From Alphaproteobacteria bacterium (GTDB lineage: Bacteria > Pseudomonadota > Alphaproteobacteria > Ferrovibrionales > Ferrovibrionaceae), in contig JAGXRD010000083.1 in assembly GCA_018336035.1 (NCBI GenBank), positions 25,373 through 89,372 on the forward strand: a DNA stretch of 64,000 bases. The letters are read 5' to 3'. This document shows positions 33,436 through 41,459 of this stretch, one piece after another. Under the pieces are notes generated by a model. That model was not told the origin of the DNA. It ran no database searches and was given only the letters and a program-made list of their open reading frames with translations. The position numbers and the translations under genes are program-made. Numbering within the stretch: position 1 is the first letter of the stretch; each line of letters opens with the position of its first letter.

Positions 33436-34005
33436 TCAGTGCTGCCGACCGTGCTCGCCTGGACGATGCCCCTGCCCCTGCTGACCGGCAGGCCGGTTAT
33501 ATCCGCGTTCGGCGTCATACCGCGACACCTGCTCGGGCGTCAGCAATGCTCTCGTTTCCATATGCGCTAGGATATGGACAGAGCGCAGTTCGCCATTCAG
33601 ACGTCCGATATCCGCGAGTTGCCTGACGACGGCGGACGGGTCGGCGCGGCCGGATGCGAAGGCGTGATCGAGCTGCGCCTCGGCTGCGATGACCTGATGG
33701 CCCAGAGCAATGGCGCTGGTACTCATCTCCTGCTTGATCGCATTGAGTCGAGTGCGTTGATCCGCCGTGAGATGGAGTGCATCGGCCAGTTCGAGCGCGT
33801 GCATCGGTCCGGGATAGCTGTTCAGTTCGGCCGGCAGGGACAGCCCCATGCCCCGGCCTTCCCTGAGCTGCGTGATCTGTTCCTCCGACAGCGCCTTGAT
33901 GGGCCGGGCCGTCATGGCGGCATAGCCGCTGCCATGCTGATGCTGCGCATGGGCGGTTCCTGCCCATCCCATGAGGACCAACAGAGTGGCGATGACTGCT
34001 TTCAT
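33436..34005 (-). CDS. Spy/CpxP-like periplasmic protein, last gene of copper operon
   Basis: 189 aa. Signal peptide MKAVIATLLVLMGWAGTAHA, then His-rich QHQHGSGY. Family features are the LTxxQ motifs LHLTADQRTRLNAIKQEM and LLTPEQVSRYDAERG, with an amphipathic helical body; CpxP, Spy and CnrX-type relatives sense metals or protect periplasmic proteins. The tail is again His/Gly/Gln-rich (GQQGQGHRPGEHGRQH), consistent with metal binding. It ends a seven-gene minus-strand operon with CusF-like, cupredoxin and multicopper oxidase genes (10-bp gap to the CusF gene), so a copper stress role is likely. Confidence 0.85.
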   Translation of the reverse strand: MKAVIATLLVLMGWAGTAHAQHQHGSGYAAMTARPIKALSEEQITQLREGRGMGLSLPAELNSYPGPMHALELADALHLTADQRTRLNAIKQEMSTSAIALGHQVIAAEAQLDHAFASGRADPSAVVRQLADIGRLNGELRSVHILAHMETRALLTPEQVSRYDAERGYNRPAGQQGQGHRPGEHGRQH

Positions 34006-34015
34006 GGCTGTTTCC

Positions 34016-34303
34016 TCACTTCTTCTCGGCTGACTGGATGTAGAAGACGCCGTTTTCCTTGGAGATGGTGGCCGCGACCTTGTCGCCGACCTTCAGCCTG
34101 TCGAGCAGCGAGGCGTCCTTGACCTGGAACACCATGCTCATGGCCGGCATCTCCAGCTCGCCTTCAATCGGACCGTGGCGCAGCGTGATCTTGCCGGTCT
34201 CCGGATCGACCTTGCGAATATCGCCCTCCGTCTTGCCGGTCTGGGCGAAGCTGGCGGCAGATGCCAGCAGGATTATGCTGAACGCGAATGCACTGAATTT
34301 CAT
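34016..34303 (-). CDS. CusF-like periplasmic copper-binding protein
   Basis: 95 aa small beta-barrel metallochaperone of the CusF family. Signal peptide to about residue 20 (LLASAASFAQT). The core IRKVDPETGKITLRHGPIEGELEMPAMSMVFQVKD carries the ligand set: His in LRHGPI and the two Met of MPAMSM, as in E. coli CusF (His36, Met47, Met49), though the Cu-capping Trp44 position is not obviously a Trp here. The second half ends with the GDKVAATISKENGVFYI strand. Spaced 11 bp from the cupredoxin gene. In CusF systems it hands Cu(I) to the CusB-CusA pump; no such pump is encoded here. Confidence 0.93.
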   Translation of the reverse strand: MKFSAFAFSIILLASAASFAQTGKTEGDIRKVDPETGKITLRHGPIEGELEMPAMSMVFQVKDASLLDRLKVGDKVAATISKENGVFYIQSAEKK

Positions 34304-34314
34304 GTCTGGACTCC

Positions 34315-34776
34315 TTACTGCGAAACCCGGATGTCGCCCTTCATGCCCTTCTCGAAATGGCCGGGAATCAGGCAGGCGAAATCGACGCGACCGGATGTGG
34401 TGAACTTCCAGATCAGTTCGCCGGTCTGGCTGGGATTGACGGTGATGGCGTTCGGCTCGTCATGCACCATGGTCGGGTGCTTACGCATCACCTCGGCATG
34501 TTCCTGCAGGGCCTTGATCTCGCCGAGCATGAATTCGTGCGGCTCGAGGCCATCGTTCTTCACCACAAACCGGACGGTCTCGCCGCGCCGGACCGAGATC
34601 TTTTCGGGATGAAACCGCATGGTGTCGCTCATCCTGACCTCGATGGTGCGGGTGACGGCGGCGGCCTTGCCGGGTTCCCCCACGGGTGAATGCGTTTCCG
34701 GACCATGCGCCAGAGCGGCGGGAGCGACCGCAACGATCAGGGAGGCCAGAGCGGCTTTGAGATTCATTGAAGACAT
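34315..34776 (-). CDS. Periplasmic cupredoxin (type 1 copper protein)
   Basis: 153 aa from the ATG at 34776 with GGGAA about 12 bp upstream. Signal peptide ends near AALAHG. The plastocyanin-like domain has VRMSDTMRFHPEKISVRRGETVRFVVKNDGLEPHEFMLG, with the first His ligand in PHEF. The C-terminal ligand loop FACLIPGHFEKGMKG gives Cys, His and Met in the C-x4-H-x4-M spacing of blue copper proteins. The insertion HAEVMRKHPTMVHDEPNA contains extra His/Met that could hold additional copper. It sits between the multicopper oxidase and CusF genes and probably shuttles electrons or copper to or from the oxidase. Confidence 0.92.
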   Translation of the reverse strand: MSSMNLKAALASLIVAVAPAALAHGPETHSPVGEPGKAAAVTRTIEVRMSDTMRFHPEKISVRRGETVRFVVKNDGLEPHEFMLGEIKALQEHAEVMRKHPTMVHDEPNAITVNPSQTGELIWKFTTSGRVDFACLIPGHFEKGMKGDIRVSQ

Positions 34777-34787
34777 TGGTGTGTTCC

Positions 34788-36116
34788 CTAGTGGCTGTGT
34801 GTGGGCTTCGACGGCTGGGGAGCCGCGTTTGTTGCATTGGCGTTGAGTTTGTAGGCGACCGTGCCGGGCGGGTTTTTGTACCAACCTGGATCGCGGTAAT
34901 CGCCACGGGCCAGGCCCTCGCGCACCTTCACCACAGTGAACATGCCGCCCATCTCGAGAGGACCGAACGGCCCGCTGCCGCTCATCATCGGCAGGGTGTT
35001 GTTCGGCAGCGGCATCTCCATCTCACCCATATCGGCCATGCCGCGCTCGCCCATCGTCATGTAATCGGGAATGAGCGAGACGATCCGCTTGGTCATGCCG
35101 CGATGATCGACGCCGATCATGGTCGGCACGTCATGTCCCATGGCATTCATGGTGTGATGCGACTTGTGGCAGTGGAATGCCCAGTCGCCCGGCGCATCGG
35201 CGTCAAACTCGAAAGCGCGCATCGCACCGACCGGCGCATCGATGGTGACTTCCGGCCAGCGCGCCGAAGGCGGCACCCAGCCGCCATCCGTGCCGGTCAC
35301 CGAGAAATGGTAGCCGTGCAAATGAATGGGGTGGTTGGTCATGGTCAGGTTACCGAAGCGGATACGGACACGATCGCCAAGCCGCACCGGCAGACTGTCG
35401 ATGCCGGGAAAGACGCGGCTGTTCCAGGTCCACAGGTTGAAGTTCAGCATCTCGGCGACCTTGGGCGTTGCCGCGCCGGGATCGATGTCATACGCGCTCA
35501 TCAGGAAGACGAAATCCCGATCCACCCGATACTGGTTCGGGTCGCGCGGATGCACGATGAACATGCCCATCATGCCCATGGCCATCTGCACCATTTCATC
35601 AGCATGCGGGTGATACATGAAGGTGCCGGATTTCCTCAGCTGGAACTCGTAGACGTAAGTCTCGCCCGGCTTGATATGCGGCTGGCTCAGGCCGCCCACG
35701 CCATCCATGCCGGATGGCAGCAACTGGCCATGCCAGTGGATGGTGGTGTGTTCCGGCAGCTTGTTGGTGACGAACAGGCGCACCTTGTCGCCTTCGACCG
35801 CCTCAATCGTCGGCCCGGGCGAGCTGCCGTTATAGCCCCAGAGATTGGCCTTCATGCCCGGCGCCAGCTCGCGCACGACAGGTTCGGCAACCAGGTGGAA
35901 TTCCTTCCACTCGCCATTCATGCGCCAGGGCGCCGACCAGCCATTCAGGGTGACGACCGGATTGAACGGCCGGCCGCTGGAGGGCTGCGGCGGCGGGGCT
36001 GTTTTCGGACCAGGCGAATAAACCGGCTCAGGCAGATTGGCGAGCGCGGTGCGGCTGACGGCGGCAGCCGCGACGCCGGAGGCAGCAGCAGCGAACAGGT
36101 TTCGGCGTGACAGCAT
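34788..36116 (-). CDS. Tat-exported multicopper oxidase (CopA-like)
   Basis: 442 aa periplasmic laccase-type oxidase; family members oxidise Cu(I) to the less toxic Cu(II). Start ATG at 36116 with AGGAGG nearby. The Tat signal is SRRNLFAAAASGVAAAA. All four copper-ligand segments are present: HWHGQ, MYHPHADE, HPIHLHGYHF, and HCHKSHHTMNAMGH (type 1/type 3 Cys-His-Met). Met-rich stretches follow (MVQMAMGMMGMF, GERGMADMGEMEM), as in copper-tolerance oxidases, and a Met-rich loop near 390 ends in LEMGGMF. Shorter than CopA of Pseudomonas (about 600 aa), nearer to two-domain-plus arrangements. Operon spacing is 10-11 bp on both sides. Confidence 0.94.
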   Translation of the reverse strand: MLSRRNLFAAAASGVAAAAVSRTALANLPEPVYSPGPKTAPPPQPSSGRPFNPVVTLNGWSAPWRMNGEWKEFHLVAEPVVRELAPGMKANLWGYNGSSPGPTIEAVEGDKVRLFVTNKLPEHTTIHWHGQLLPSGMDGVGGLSQPHIKPGETYVYEFQLRKSGTFMYHPHADEMVQMAMGMMGMFIVHPRDPNQYRVDRDFVFLMSAYDIDPGAATPKVAEMLNFNLWTWNSRVFPGIDSLPVRLGDRVRIRFGNLTMTNHPIHLHGYHFSVTGTDGGWVPPSARWPEVTIDAPVGAMRAFEFDADAPGDWAFHCHKSHHTMNAMGHDVPTMIGVDHRGMTKRIVSLIPDYMTMGERGMADMGEMEMPLPNNTLPMMSGSGPFGPLEMGGMFTVVKVREGLARGDYRDPGWYKNPPGTVAYKLNANATNAAPQPSKPTHSH

Positions 36117-36126
36117 GATGGCCTCC

Positions 36127-37545
36127 TTAATGGCCAGCCGCGCCGGACCGCGCAGCCACCATCCCCAGGGAGGACGGGCTGCCCGATGCGTCGACGGGTG
36201 CAATGGTGACGAAGGTCAGATCGGTATCGGCGATCCAGAAATCGCGTTGCGCTTCGAGCGCGGCGCTCACATCGGCAATCTGGTCGCGGGCATCGGCCAG
36301 AAGTTCGAATGTCGAGATCAGCATGCCGTTGTAGCGCAGCACCATTTCCTCCGAGACCTTCTGCCGCAGCGGGATGATGTGGAACGCGTAATGCTGCGCG
36401 AGATCGTAGGCCGTGCGATAGCCGGTATAGGCCTCGCGGGCCGCCGACCGGGCATTGATGGCGGTATCGGCCAGCAGATGGACCGACTGCATGTAGATGC
36501 TCTCGGCCTTGGTCGCCTTGGCATCGCCGAAATCGAAGATCGGCACTTCAATCGAGATTTCATAACCGGTCTTGTCGTCCTTGCCGGTCTCGCTGTTCCG
36601 TATGAATCCGGTCTCAAGGACATTGATGAAGCGTGTGGCCTGCGTCAGCCCATTTGCCTTTCGGGTCGCTTCAGCATTGGCCTTCGCCATCCACACATCG
36701 AGCCGCTCGGCAATCGCCCTGGCTTCGATATCCTCGATCTCGCGCGGCTGCTTCGGGATATCGGGCAGGCGTTCGGGCAGCTTGAAGGCCATATCCCTGC
36801 CCCACAGCCCCATCAGACGGCCAAGCCGCTCACGCGCCGCTGTGGCGGCAATGCGCGCCTTGGCGACACGGGCTGTCGTATCGGCGTAGAACAGTTGCTC
36901 GCGCGCATAGGCCAGCATGGAAAAATTGCCGACCTGTTTCATGCGACGCGCCAGTTCGGCCTGCGTATCGGCGGCTTCGCGGACCTCGATGGCGTATCTG
37001 GCGATCTGTTCGGCAGCAACCGCCTCGTACCAGGCGCGCTGGGTGCGGGCGGCGAGCGACAGGACGTCCGCTGCGGTGTTGAGCTTGGTACGCTCGTAGC
37101 GCCGGTTTTCGATCCCGGCCGCGATGGGCAGCACCAGCAGGCTCAGGGCATCCACGGTGACGCTGCGCTCGATTTCCGTTTCGCCACTGCGACGCAGCCG
37201 GCCATAGGTGAAGCCGGGATTTGCCGGGCGCCAGGAACTGGTCAGGTCGGCGGCGCCGATACCGAGTTCGGCAAAACCGGCCTGCAGACGCCGGTTGTTC
37301 AGCAGCGCGACCTGAACGGCATCGTCGGCCGTCAGCGGTTTTGCCAATAGCCTGTCCAGCGTATCGCGGACCGTCTGCTCTTCCTGTTCGCTCTTGATCC
37401 AGAGCGGGCGTTTGCCGATGCGCTGTTCGGTGGTGTCTGCCACCTCATCGAACGCACCATTGGCCACCGGACCGGCACAGGCCGCGAGAAGAGCGACAAG
37501 CGCAACCGACGCCGTCACGCGTCGCAACGTGATCTTCGGGCTCAT
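36127..37545 (-). CDS. Lipid-anchored TolC-family outer membrane protein of the copper operon
   Basis: 472 aa outer-membrane factor with a lipoprotein signal (VALLAACAGP; acylation at the Cys of the lipobox), as in CusC. TolC-family body: LTADDAVQVALLNNRRLQAGFAELGIGAADL, then QIARYAIEVREAADTQAELARRMKQVGNFS and a second half with TGYEISIEVPIFDFGDAKATKAES. It should form the trimeric duct of a metal exporter, but there is no RND pump or membrane-fusion partner in the operon. Its start overlaps the stop of the small His-rich gene by 4 bp. How it is energised is unknown. Confidence 0.92.
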   Translation of the reverse strand: MSPKITLRRVTASVALVALLAACAGPVANGAFDEVADTTEQRIGKRPLWIKSEQEEQTVRDTLDRLLAKPLTADDAVQVALLNNRRLQAGFAELGIGAADLTSSWRPANPGFTYGRLRRSGETEIERSVTVDALSLLVLPIAAGIENRRYERTKLNTAADVLSLAARTQRAWYEAVAAEQIARYAIEVREAADTQAELARRMKQVGNFSMLAYAREQLFYADTTARVAKARIAATAARERLGRLMGLWGRDMAFKLPERLPDIPKQPREIEDIEARAIAERLDVWMAKANAEATRKANGLTQATRFINVLETGFIRNSETGKDDKTGYEISIEVPIFDFGDAKATKAESIYMQSVHLLADTAINARSAAREAYTGYRTAYDLAQHYAFHIIPLRQKVSEEMVLRYNGMLISTFELLADARDQIADVSAALEAQRDFWIADTDLTFVTIAPVDASGSPSSLGMVAARSGAAGH

Positions 37546-37874
37546 GGCTTGTGCCCTCCATGATGACCATGGCCGCCATGTTTCATGCCCGGTCCGGCAT
37601 GCTCAGCCTGGGTCCGGGGCGGCTCGTCAGCGCCCTTCAGGGCGCCGGCGTGGCCGCCAACATCGCGGACGGTGTCATTGGCCTGACGCCAGTCGAGCTT
37701 CTGTTCGAACTGCGGCTGACGGTAGGACGCGAAATCCGAGACATAGCGATGCGGCGGAACAACTGCCTGCGGGTCCGCCGGATCCGGGCGTTTGTCACCG
37801 GCGGTGGCCGTCTCAGCCAGACCAAGTGTCAGCATCAGCAGCATCAAAACTGCCGATTGCATGCGGGAAGACAT
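37542..37874 (-). CDS. Small exported His-rich protein of the copper operon
   Basis: 110 aa. Signal peptide SAVLMLLMLTLGLAETATAG, then a central region without recognisable fold (VPPHRYVSDFASYRQPQFEQ, DWRQANDTVRDVGGHAGALK). The C-terminal 25 residues are His/Gly-rich (GPGMKHGGHGHHGGHKP), a likely copper-binding tail. Translationally coupled to the TolC-like gene (4-bp overlap). Similar small His-tailed proteins occur ahead of TolC-like genes in copper clusters. Periplasmic copper buffer or adaptor is inferred from composition and location only. Confidence 0.75.
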   Translation of the reverse strand: MSSRMQSAVLMLLMLTLGLAETATAGDKRPDPADPQAVVPPHRYVSDFASYRQPQFEQKLDWRQANDTVRDVGGHAGALKGADEPPRTQAEHAGPGMKHGGHGHHGGHKP

Positions 37875-37952
37875 GGAAATACCTCACGACGTTGAGCAAC
37901 AAACTCCGGCTGCGACTGACAGTTGTGGTGTCAGGCGCAGATGTGCTGTGGC

Positions 37953-38387
37953 TCAGACTCTCGGAGGCTCGCTGGGAGACGGAGGTGTAATGCTCGCCGG
38001 GACCGGAACGGCAGCCGGCGCATGGATGCCGGGGCGTTCGGCCATGCCAACGCCGATGGGCGATATCAGTGTGAAGCCCGTCATCGTGCAGTCTTTGCAC
38101 AGCATGCAGCCTTCATCGCAGGGGCCCTGCGACTGTTGCTGCGGGGCCTCGGCGGCGGCTTCACTCTCGCAGTCATGGCCGGCTTTGGCCATGTGATGAC
38201 CGGCCTGCGCGCTGCCCTGGGCGCTGCCCGGCTCGACGGACTGCAGGACCGTGCTGGCCATCATCGGCATGGCGATACTGTGAGAGATCGAAGCGATGGT
38301 GCTGGCAAAGATCAGGCCGAGCAGCGCCACGACTGTGCCGAAACGGCGCAGTCCCGGGACCTGATTCGAATGCTGTCGGCGGCTCAT
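37953..38387 (-). CDS. Cys/His-rich small protein at the head of the copper operon (DUF2946-like)
   Basis: 144 aa. The N-terminal 15 basic residues lead into one hydrophobic segment (VVALLGLIFASTIASISHSIAM), as a signal anchor or signal peptide. Then comes a metal-binding composition: GHHMAKAGHDCESE and CDEGCMLCKDC (Cys spaced x3, x2, x2), followed by a Pro-rich tail. This layout resembles the DUF2946 family often found beside copper resistance genes, but the match is loose. It is the first gene of the seven-gene minus-strand copper unit, 78 bp ahead of the His-rich gene. Confidence 0.65.
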   Translation of the reverse strand: MSRRQHSNQVPGLRRFGTVVALLGLIFASTIASISHSIAMPMMASTVLQSVEPGSAQGSAQAGHHMAKAGHDCESEAAAEAPQQQSQGPCDEGCMLCKDCTMTGFTLISPIGVGMAERPGIHAPAAVPVPASITPPSPSEPPRV

Positions 38388-38486
38388 GGTCGAAATCTAA
38401 GTCCTTACCCTGTGGGAAGGTCAAGCCGGACCCGGCAGATTCATAGGCTTACCGACAAATCGCCCGCGCACGCCCAGCGGCCAGCC

Positions 38487-38927
38487 TCAGACGCCGATAT
38501 CCTCGTTCCACAGCTGCGGCCTGGCCGCGATGAAGTCGCGCATCAGCGCAATGCAGGTTTCGTCCTGCCGCACCTCGAGGACGACGCCGCGGCTGCGCAG
38601 CAGGTCTTCCTCGCCCATGAAAGTGCGGTTCTCGCCAACGATCACCCTGGGGATGCCGTAGAGCAGGATCGCGCCACTGCACATCGCACAGGGAGAGAGC
38701 GTGGTGTAGAGGGTGGCTGCGCGATAGACGCTGGCCTTCTGGCGGCCGGCATTCTCGAAGGCATCCATCTCGCCATGCAGGATGGCGCTGCCCTGCTGCA
38801 CGCGGCGGTTATGGCCGCGCCCGATGATGCGGCCCTCATGCACGATCACCGAGCCGATGGGGATACCGCCCTCAGCCAGCCCGGCGCGTGCCTCGTCGAT
38901 CGCAGCCTGCAGGAAGGGATCGTCCAT
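38487..38927 (-). CDS. Cytosine deaminase-like nucleoside deaminase (yeast Fcy1 type)
   Basis: 146 aa zinc-dependent deaminase of the CDA fold. The zinc motifs are HGEMDAFE (His and catalytic Glu) and SPCAMC (two Cys). It matches the yeast cytosine deaminase branch unusually well: TLYTTLSPCAMCSGAILLYGIPRVIVGENRTF and the C-terminal ARPQLWNEDIGV correspond segment by segment to Fcy1, in place of the TadA tRNA deaminase pattern. Cytosine to uracil in pyrimidine salvage is therefore the likely reaction, although related bacterial enzymes act on other bases. It starts 12 bp upstream of nothing obvious and is followed by no metabolic partner; the upstream thioredoxin-like gene is only 12 bp away. 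Confidence 0.88.
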   Translation of the reverse strand: MDDPFLQAAIDEARAGLAEGGIPIGSVIVHEGRIIGRGHNRRVQQGSAILHGEMDAFENAGRQKASVYRAATLYTTLSPCAMCSGAILLYGIPRVIVGENRTFMGEEDLLRSRGVVLEVRQDETCIALMRDFIAARPQLWNEDIGV

Positions 38928-38939
38928 TGTCGCCTCGCG

Positions 38940-39176
38940 TCACAGTCGTTTGAGAATCTCGCCGATCTCGGCCGTGGTCAGCACCTTGCCGCTGGAGACG
39001 AGTTTTTCATCGATCACCAGTCCCGGCGTCGACATCACACCATAGGACGCGATATCCGCAAAGTCGGTCACCTTCACGATCTCGGCCTCACGGCCCGCCG
39101 TCGCCGCCGCCGCTTTGGCATTGTCGCCGAGCGCGACGCATTTCCGGCAGCCCGAACCCAGAATCTTGATGATCAT
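38940..39176 (-). CDS. Thioredoxin_3 family small redox protein
   Basis: 78 aa thioredoxin-fold protein of the MTH895/TM0979 group. Starts MIIKILGSGCRKCVAL with the CxxC pair C10-C13, then VTDFADIASYGVMSTPGLVIDEKLV carrying the cis-Pro loop (TPG). Start ATG at 39176 with GGAG upstream. It follows a YraQ/ArsP-type permease gene by 11 bp. This pairing recurs in many bacteria, where the redox protein may reduce the permease substrate or its cysteines. Cytoplasmic; no signal peptide. Confidence 0.9.
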   Translation of the reverse strand: MIIKILGSGCRKCVALGDNAKAAAATAGREAEIVKVTDFADIASYGVMSTPGLVIDEKLVSSGKVLTTAEIGEILKRL

Positions 39177-39187
39177 TGCACTCTCCT

Positions 39188-40204
39188 TCACACAAACAGA
39201 TAGCCGAAAGCATTGAACAGATAGCCGATGGCGATGATGCCGACGGTGACGATGCCGGTGAAGGCCGCCAGCAGCGGCAGCCTGACCACGCGTTTCAGCA
39301 GGATCAGCGACGGCAGCGACAGCGCGGTGACCGCCATCATGAAGGCCAGCGCCGTGCCCAGGCCGGCACCGCGGGCGACCAGCGCCTCGGCAATCGGCAG
39401 CGTCCCGAAGATATCGGCATACATGGGCACGCCGGCCAGCGTCGCCAGCAGCACCGACCACCATTTGTCCTGGCCAAGCAGCGCCGCGATCAGGTCCTGC
39501 GGAATCCAGTTATGGATGGCCGCGCCGATCCCCACGCCGATCAGGATATAGGGCCAGACGCGCGAGACGATATCGACGACCTGGTCCCGGGCGAACTGCA
39601 GCCGCTGGCGCCGCGTCAGCGCAGCCTCGGCGCCATCATGCGCCACCACCGGGTTGCGAAAAACGAAGCTCTCGACATAGCGGTCCATACCGGCCCAGCC
39701 GAGCAGCGTGCCGCCAATCACCGCGATAACGAGGCCGACGACCACATAGGCCAGCGCAATCGGCCAGCTGAAAATGCTGGCCAGCAGGATGACCGAGGCG
39801 AGATCGACCAGCGGCGAGGAAATCAGGAAGGAAAAGGTGATGCCGACCGGCAGGCCGGCGCTGGTGAAGCCGATGAAAATCGGAATCGATGAGCAGGAGC
39901 AGAACGGCGTGACCGTGCCGAGCAGGGCTGCGAGGATATTCGCCGGCAGGCCGCTGATGCCGCCGAGGATGCGCCGGGTGCGCTCAGGCGGGAAATAGCT
40001 CTGAATATAGGAAATCCCGAAGATCAGTGCCCCGAGCAGGATGAAGATCTTGATCACGTCGTAGATGAAGAAATGGATGCTGCCGCCGATACGGCCAGCG
40101 GTATCCAGACCGAAGCCGTCGCGCAGCAGCAGCGTCACCAGATCGGCCAGCCACTGCATGCGCAGCAACTGGTCGTTCAGCCATCCGAATACGTCGCCGA
40201 TCAT
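39188..40204 (-). CDS. YraQ/ArsP-type permease (DUF318)
   Basis: 338 aa inner-membrane permease of the UPF0718/DUF318 family. About eight hydrophobic segments; the signature TPFCSCSSIPIFIGFTSAGLP with a Cys-x-Cys pair appears in the first half, and the matching motif AGVPMYADIFGTLPIAEAL in the second half. ArsP members export organoarsenicals, while most family members have unknown substrates. The exposed CxC pair and the adjacent CxxC redox protein hint at a thiol-linked or metalloid substrate. No ArsR or arsenate reductase is nearby, so arsenic specificity is not shown. Confidence 0.88.
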   Translation of the reverse strand: MIGDVFGWLNDQLLRMQWLADLVTLLLRDGFGLDTAGRIGGSIHFFIYDVIKIFILLGALIFGISYIQSYFPPERTRRILGGISGLPANILAALLGTVTPFCSCSSIPIFIGFTSAGLPVGITFSFLISSPLVDLASVILLASIFSWPIALAYVVVGLVIAVIGGTLLGWAGMDRYVESFVFRNPVVAHDGAEAALTRRQRLQFARDQVVDIVSRVWPYILIGVGIGAAIHNWIPQDLIAALLGQDKWWSVLLATLAGVPMYADIFGTLPIAEALVARGAGLGTALAFMMAVTALSLPSLILLKRVVRLPLLAAFTGIVTVGIIAIGYLFNAFGYLFV

Positions 40205-40276
40205 TCATTGCCCGGTGAGAAACTGCGGTCCGGGGAGCATCAAAGCAGACTCTACGCCCAGCGCCCTTGATTTAAA

Positions 40277-40441
40277 TCACACGCCGCGCCCCCGCAGCAG
40301 CAAAACAAGCAGGATAATCAGGATGATGAGGCCAAGGCCGCCGCCGCCATAGCCGAAATGCGGCGGCATGAAACCGATGTATCCGCTGATGAACGACAGC
40401 AGGACAAGCACAAGAACGACGATCAGGACAGTCCGCAGCAT
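40277..40441 (-). CDS. DUF3309 small membrane protein
   Basis: 54 aa, starts MLRTVLIVVLVLVLLSFISG at the ATG at 40441. Two hydrophobic segments flank a GYIGFMPPHFGYGGGG turn, then GLIILIILLVLLLRGRGV. This is the DUF3309 layout: a short hydrophobic peptide with a Gly-rich loop found in many proteobacteria, often linked to stress responses. Function is unknown. Confidence 0.85.
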   Translation of the reverse strand: MLRTVLIVVLVLVLLSFISGYIGFMPPHFGYGGGGLGLIILIILLVLLLRGRGV

Positions 40442-40699
40442 GGTCGGATCTCGCTTTTTCGTTGAAGTGTGGCGCCATCGGGTGCCGGATCAGATCTTCG
40501 GCAACAGCGCGCTCGCGCCACGGAGTGAAGTGAAAAGCGCGCTTGCACACACACATCGCTTTGTCCACGACTGGCAGTGTTTTCATGATACGCTTCGCTT
40601 CAACCGAACCAAAGACAAATCGATATTCCATGCACGGCATCGCTCCGGATGATCTCGGTCATCTGGTGGCGAGCCGGGCGAAGGTCGTGCAAAATAAAC

Positions 40700-41425
40700 A
40701 TGAGCCCCGCTGGAACTAAATCCATCCCTCGCAAGGCGTCGCACCGCAAGGTCCTGTCGCGGCGTGCTGTGCTGATGGCCGGATGCGCCGGCCTGGCGGC
40801 CCAGTTGCTGCCGCGCCATGCCTGTGCGGCAACCGCCATCGTCCTGCCAGACGCCGCGGATCAACGGAAATTCTCGGTGTATTACAAAGGCAGCCGGATC
40901 GGCGCCCATACAATCCTGTATTCAGCAGCCACCGGCGAGACGCAGGTGAGTACCCGCATCAACCTGCTGGTCAAAGCCGCCTTTTTCACCATGTTCCGGT
41001 TCGGCCACAGCTCGACTGAAATCTGGCGCGACGGACAGCTGATGAGTCTGAGCAGCGAAACGGTGGAGCATGGCGAAACCCTTCGCGTCGACGGCGTGGC
41101 GACGCCGCAGGGCTTTCGCGTGGTGAGCAAGGGTGGGCCTTTCATCGCTCCGGCTGCGACCCTGACGTCGAACAGCCTGTGGACTCCGGCCGTGCTGGAA
41201 CAGACTACGCTGGTCGATGCGCAATATGGCGGCATCATCGGCGTGAGTGCCCGCAAATTCGCCGACGAGCAGATCGTGATCGCAGGCCGGCAGATTGCCG
41301 TGACGCGCTATACGCTGATCACGCCCTATCTGGCCGGCAGCATCTGGTATGACGAAAAGAACCTGTGGGTCCGCGGCGAGTTCGAACGCGACGGATCGCA
41401 TATCCAGTATCAGCTGGACCCATGA
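40700..41425 (+). CDS. Exported DUF6134-like protein
   Basis: 241 aa. A Tat-like signal (SRRAVLMAGCAGLAAQLLPRHACA) is preceded by a basic 15-residue stretch. The mature domain is all-beta: RKFSVYYKGSRIGAHTILYSA, TRINLLVKAAFFTMFRFGHSSTEIWRDGQLMSL, and LAGSIWYDEKNLWVRGEFERDGSHIQYQL. This pattern is typical of DUF6134 proteins, periplasmic proteins of unknown role often found near fatty-acid or lipid genes. I took the ATG at 40700; MAGCAG further in is less likely. 34 bp upstream of the TAXI protein gene, probably co-transcribed with it. Confidence 0.8.
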   Translation: MSPAGTKSIPRKASHRKVLSRRAVLMAGCAGLAAQLLPRHACAATAIVLPDAADQRKFSVYYKGSRIGAHTILYSAATGETQVSTRINLLVKAAFFTMFRFGHSSTEIWRDGQLMSLSSETVEHGETLRVDGVATPQGFRVVSKGGPFIAPAATLTSNSLWTPAVLEQTTLVDAQYGGIIGVSARKFADEQIVIAGRQIAVTRYTLITPYLAGSIWYDEKNLWVRGEFERDGSHIQYQLDP

Positions 41426-41459
41426 GGCGCCGATGCCGCGAACAAAGGAGCGTCCGGTG

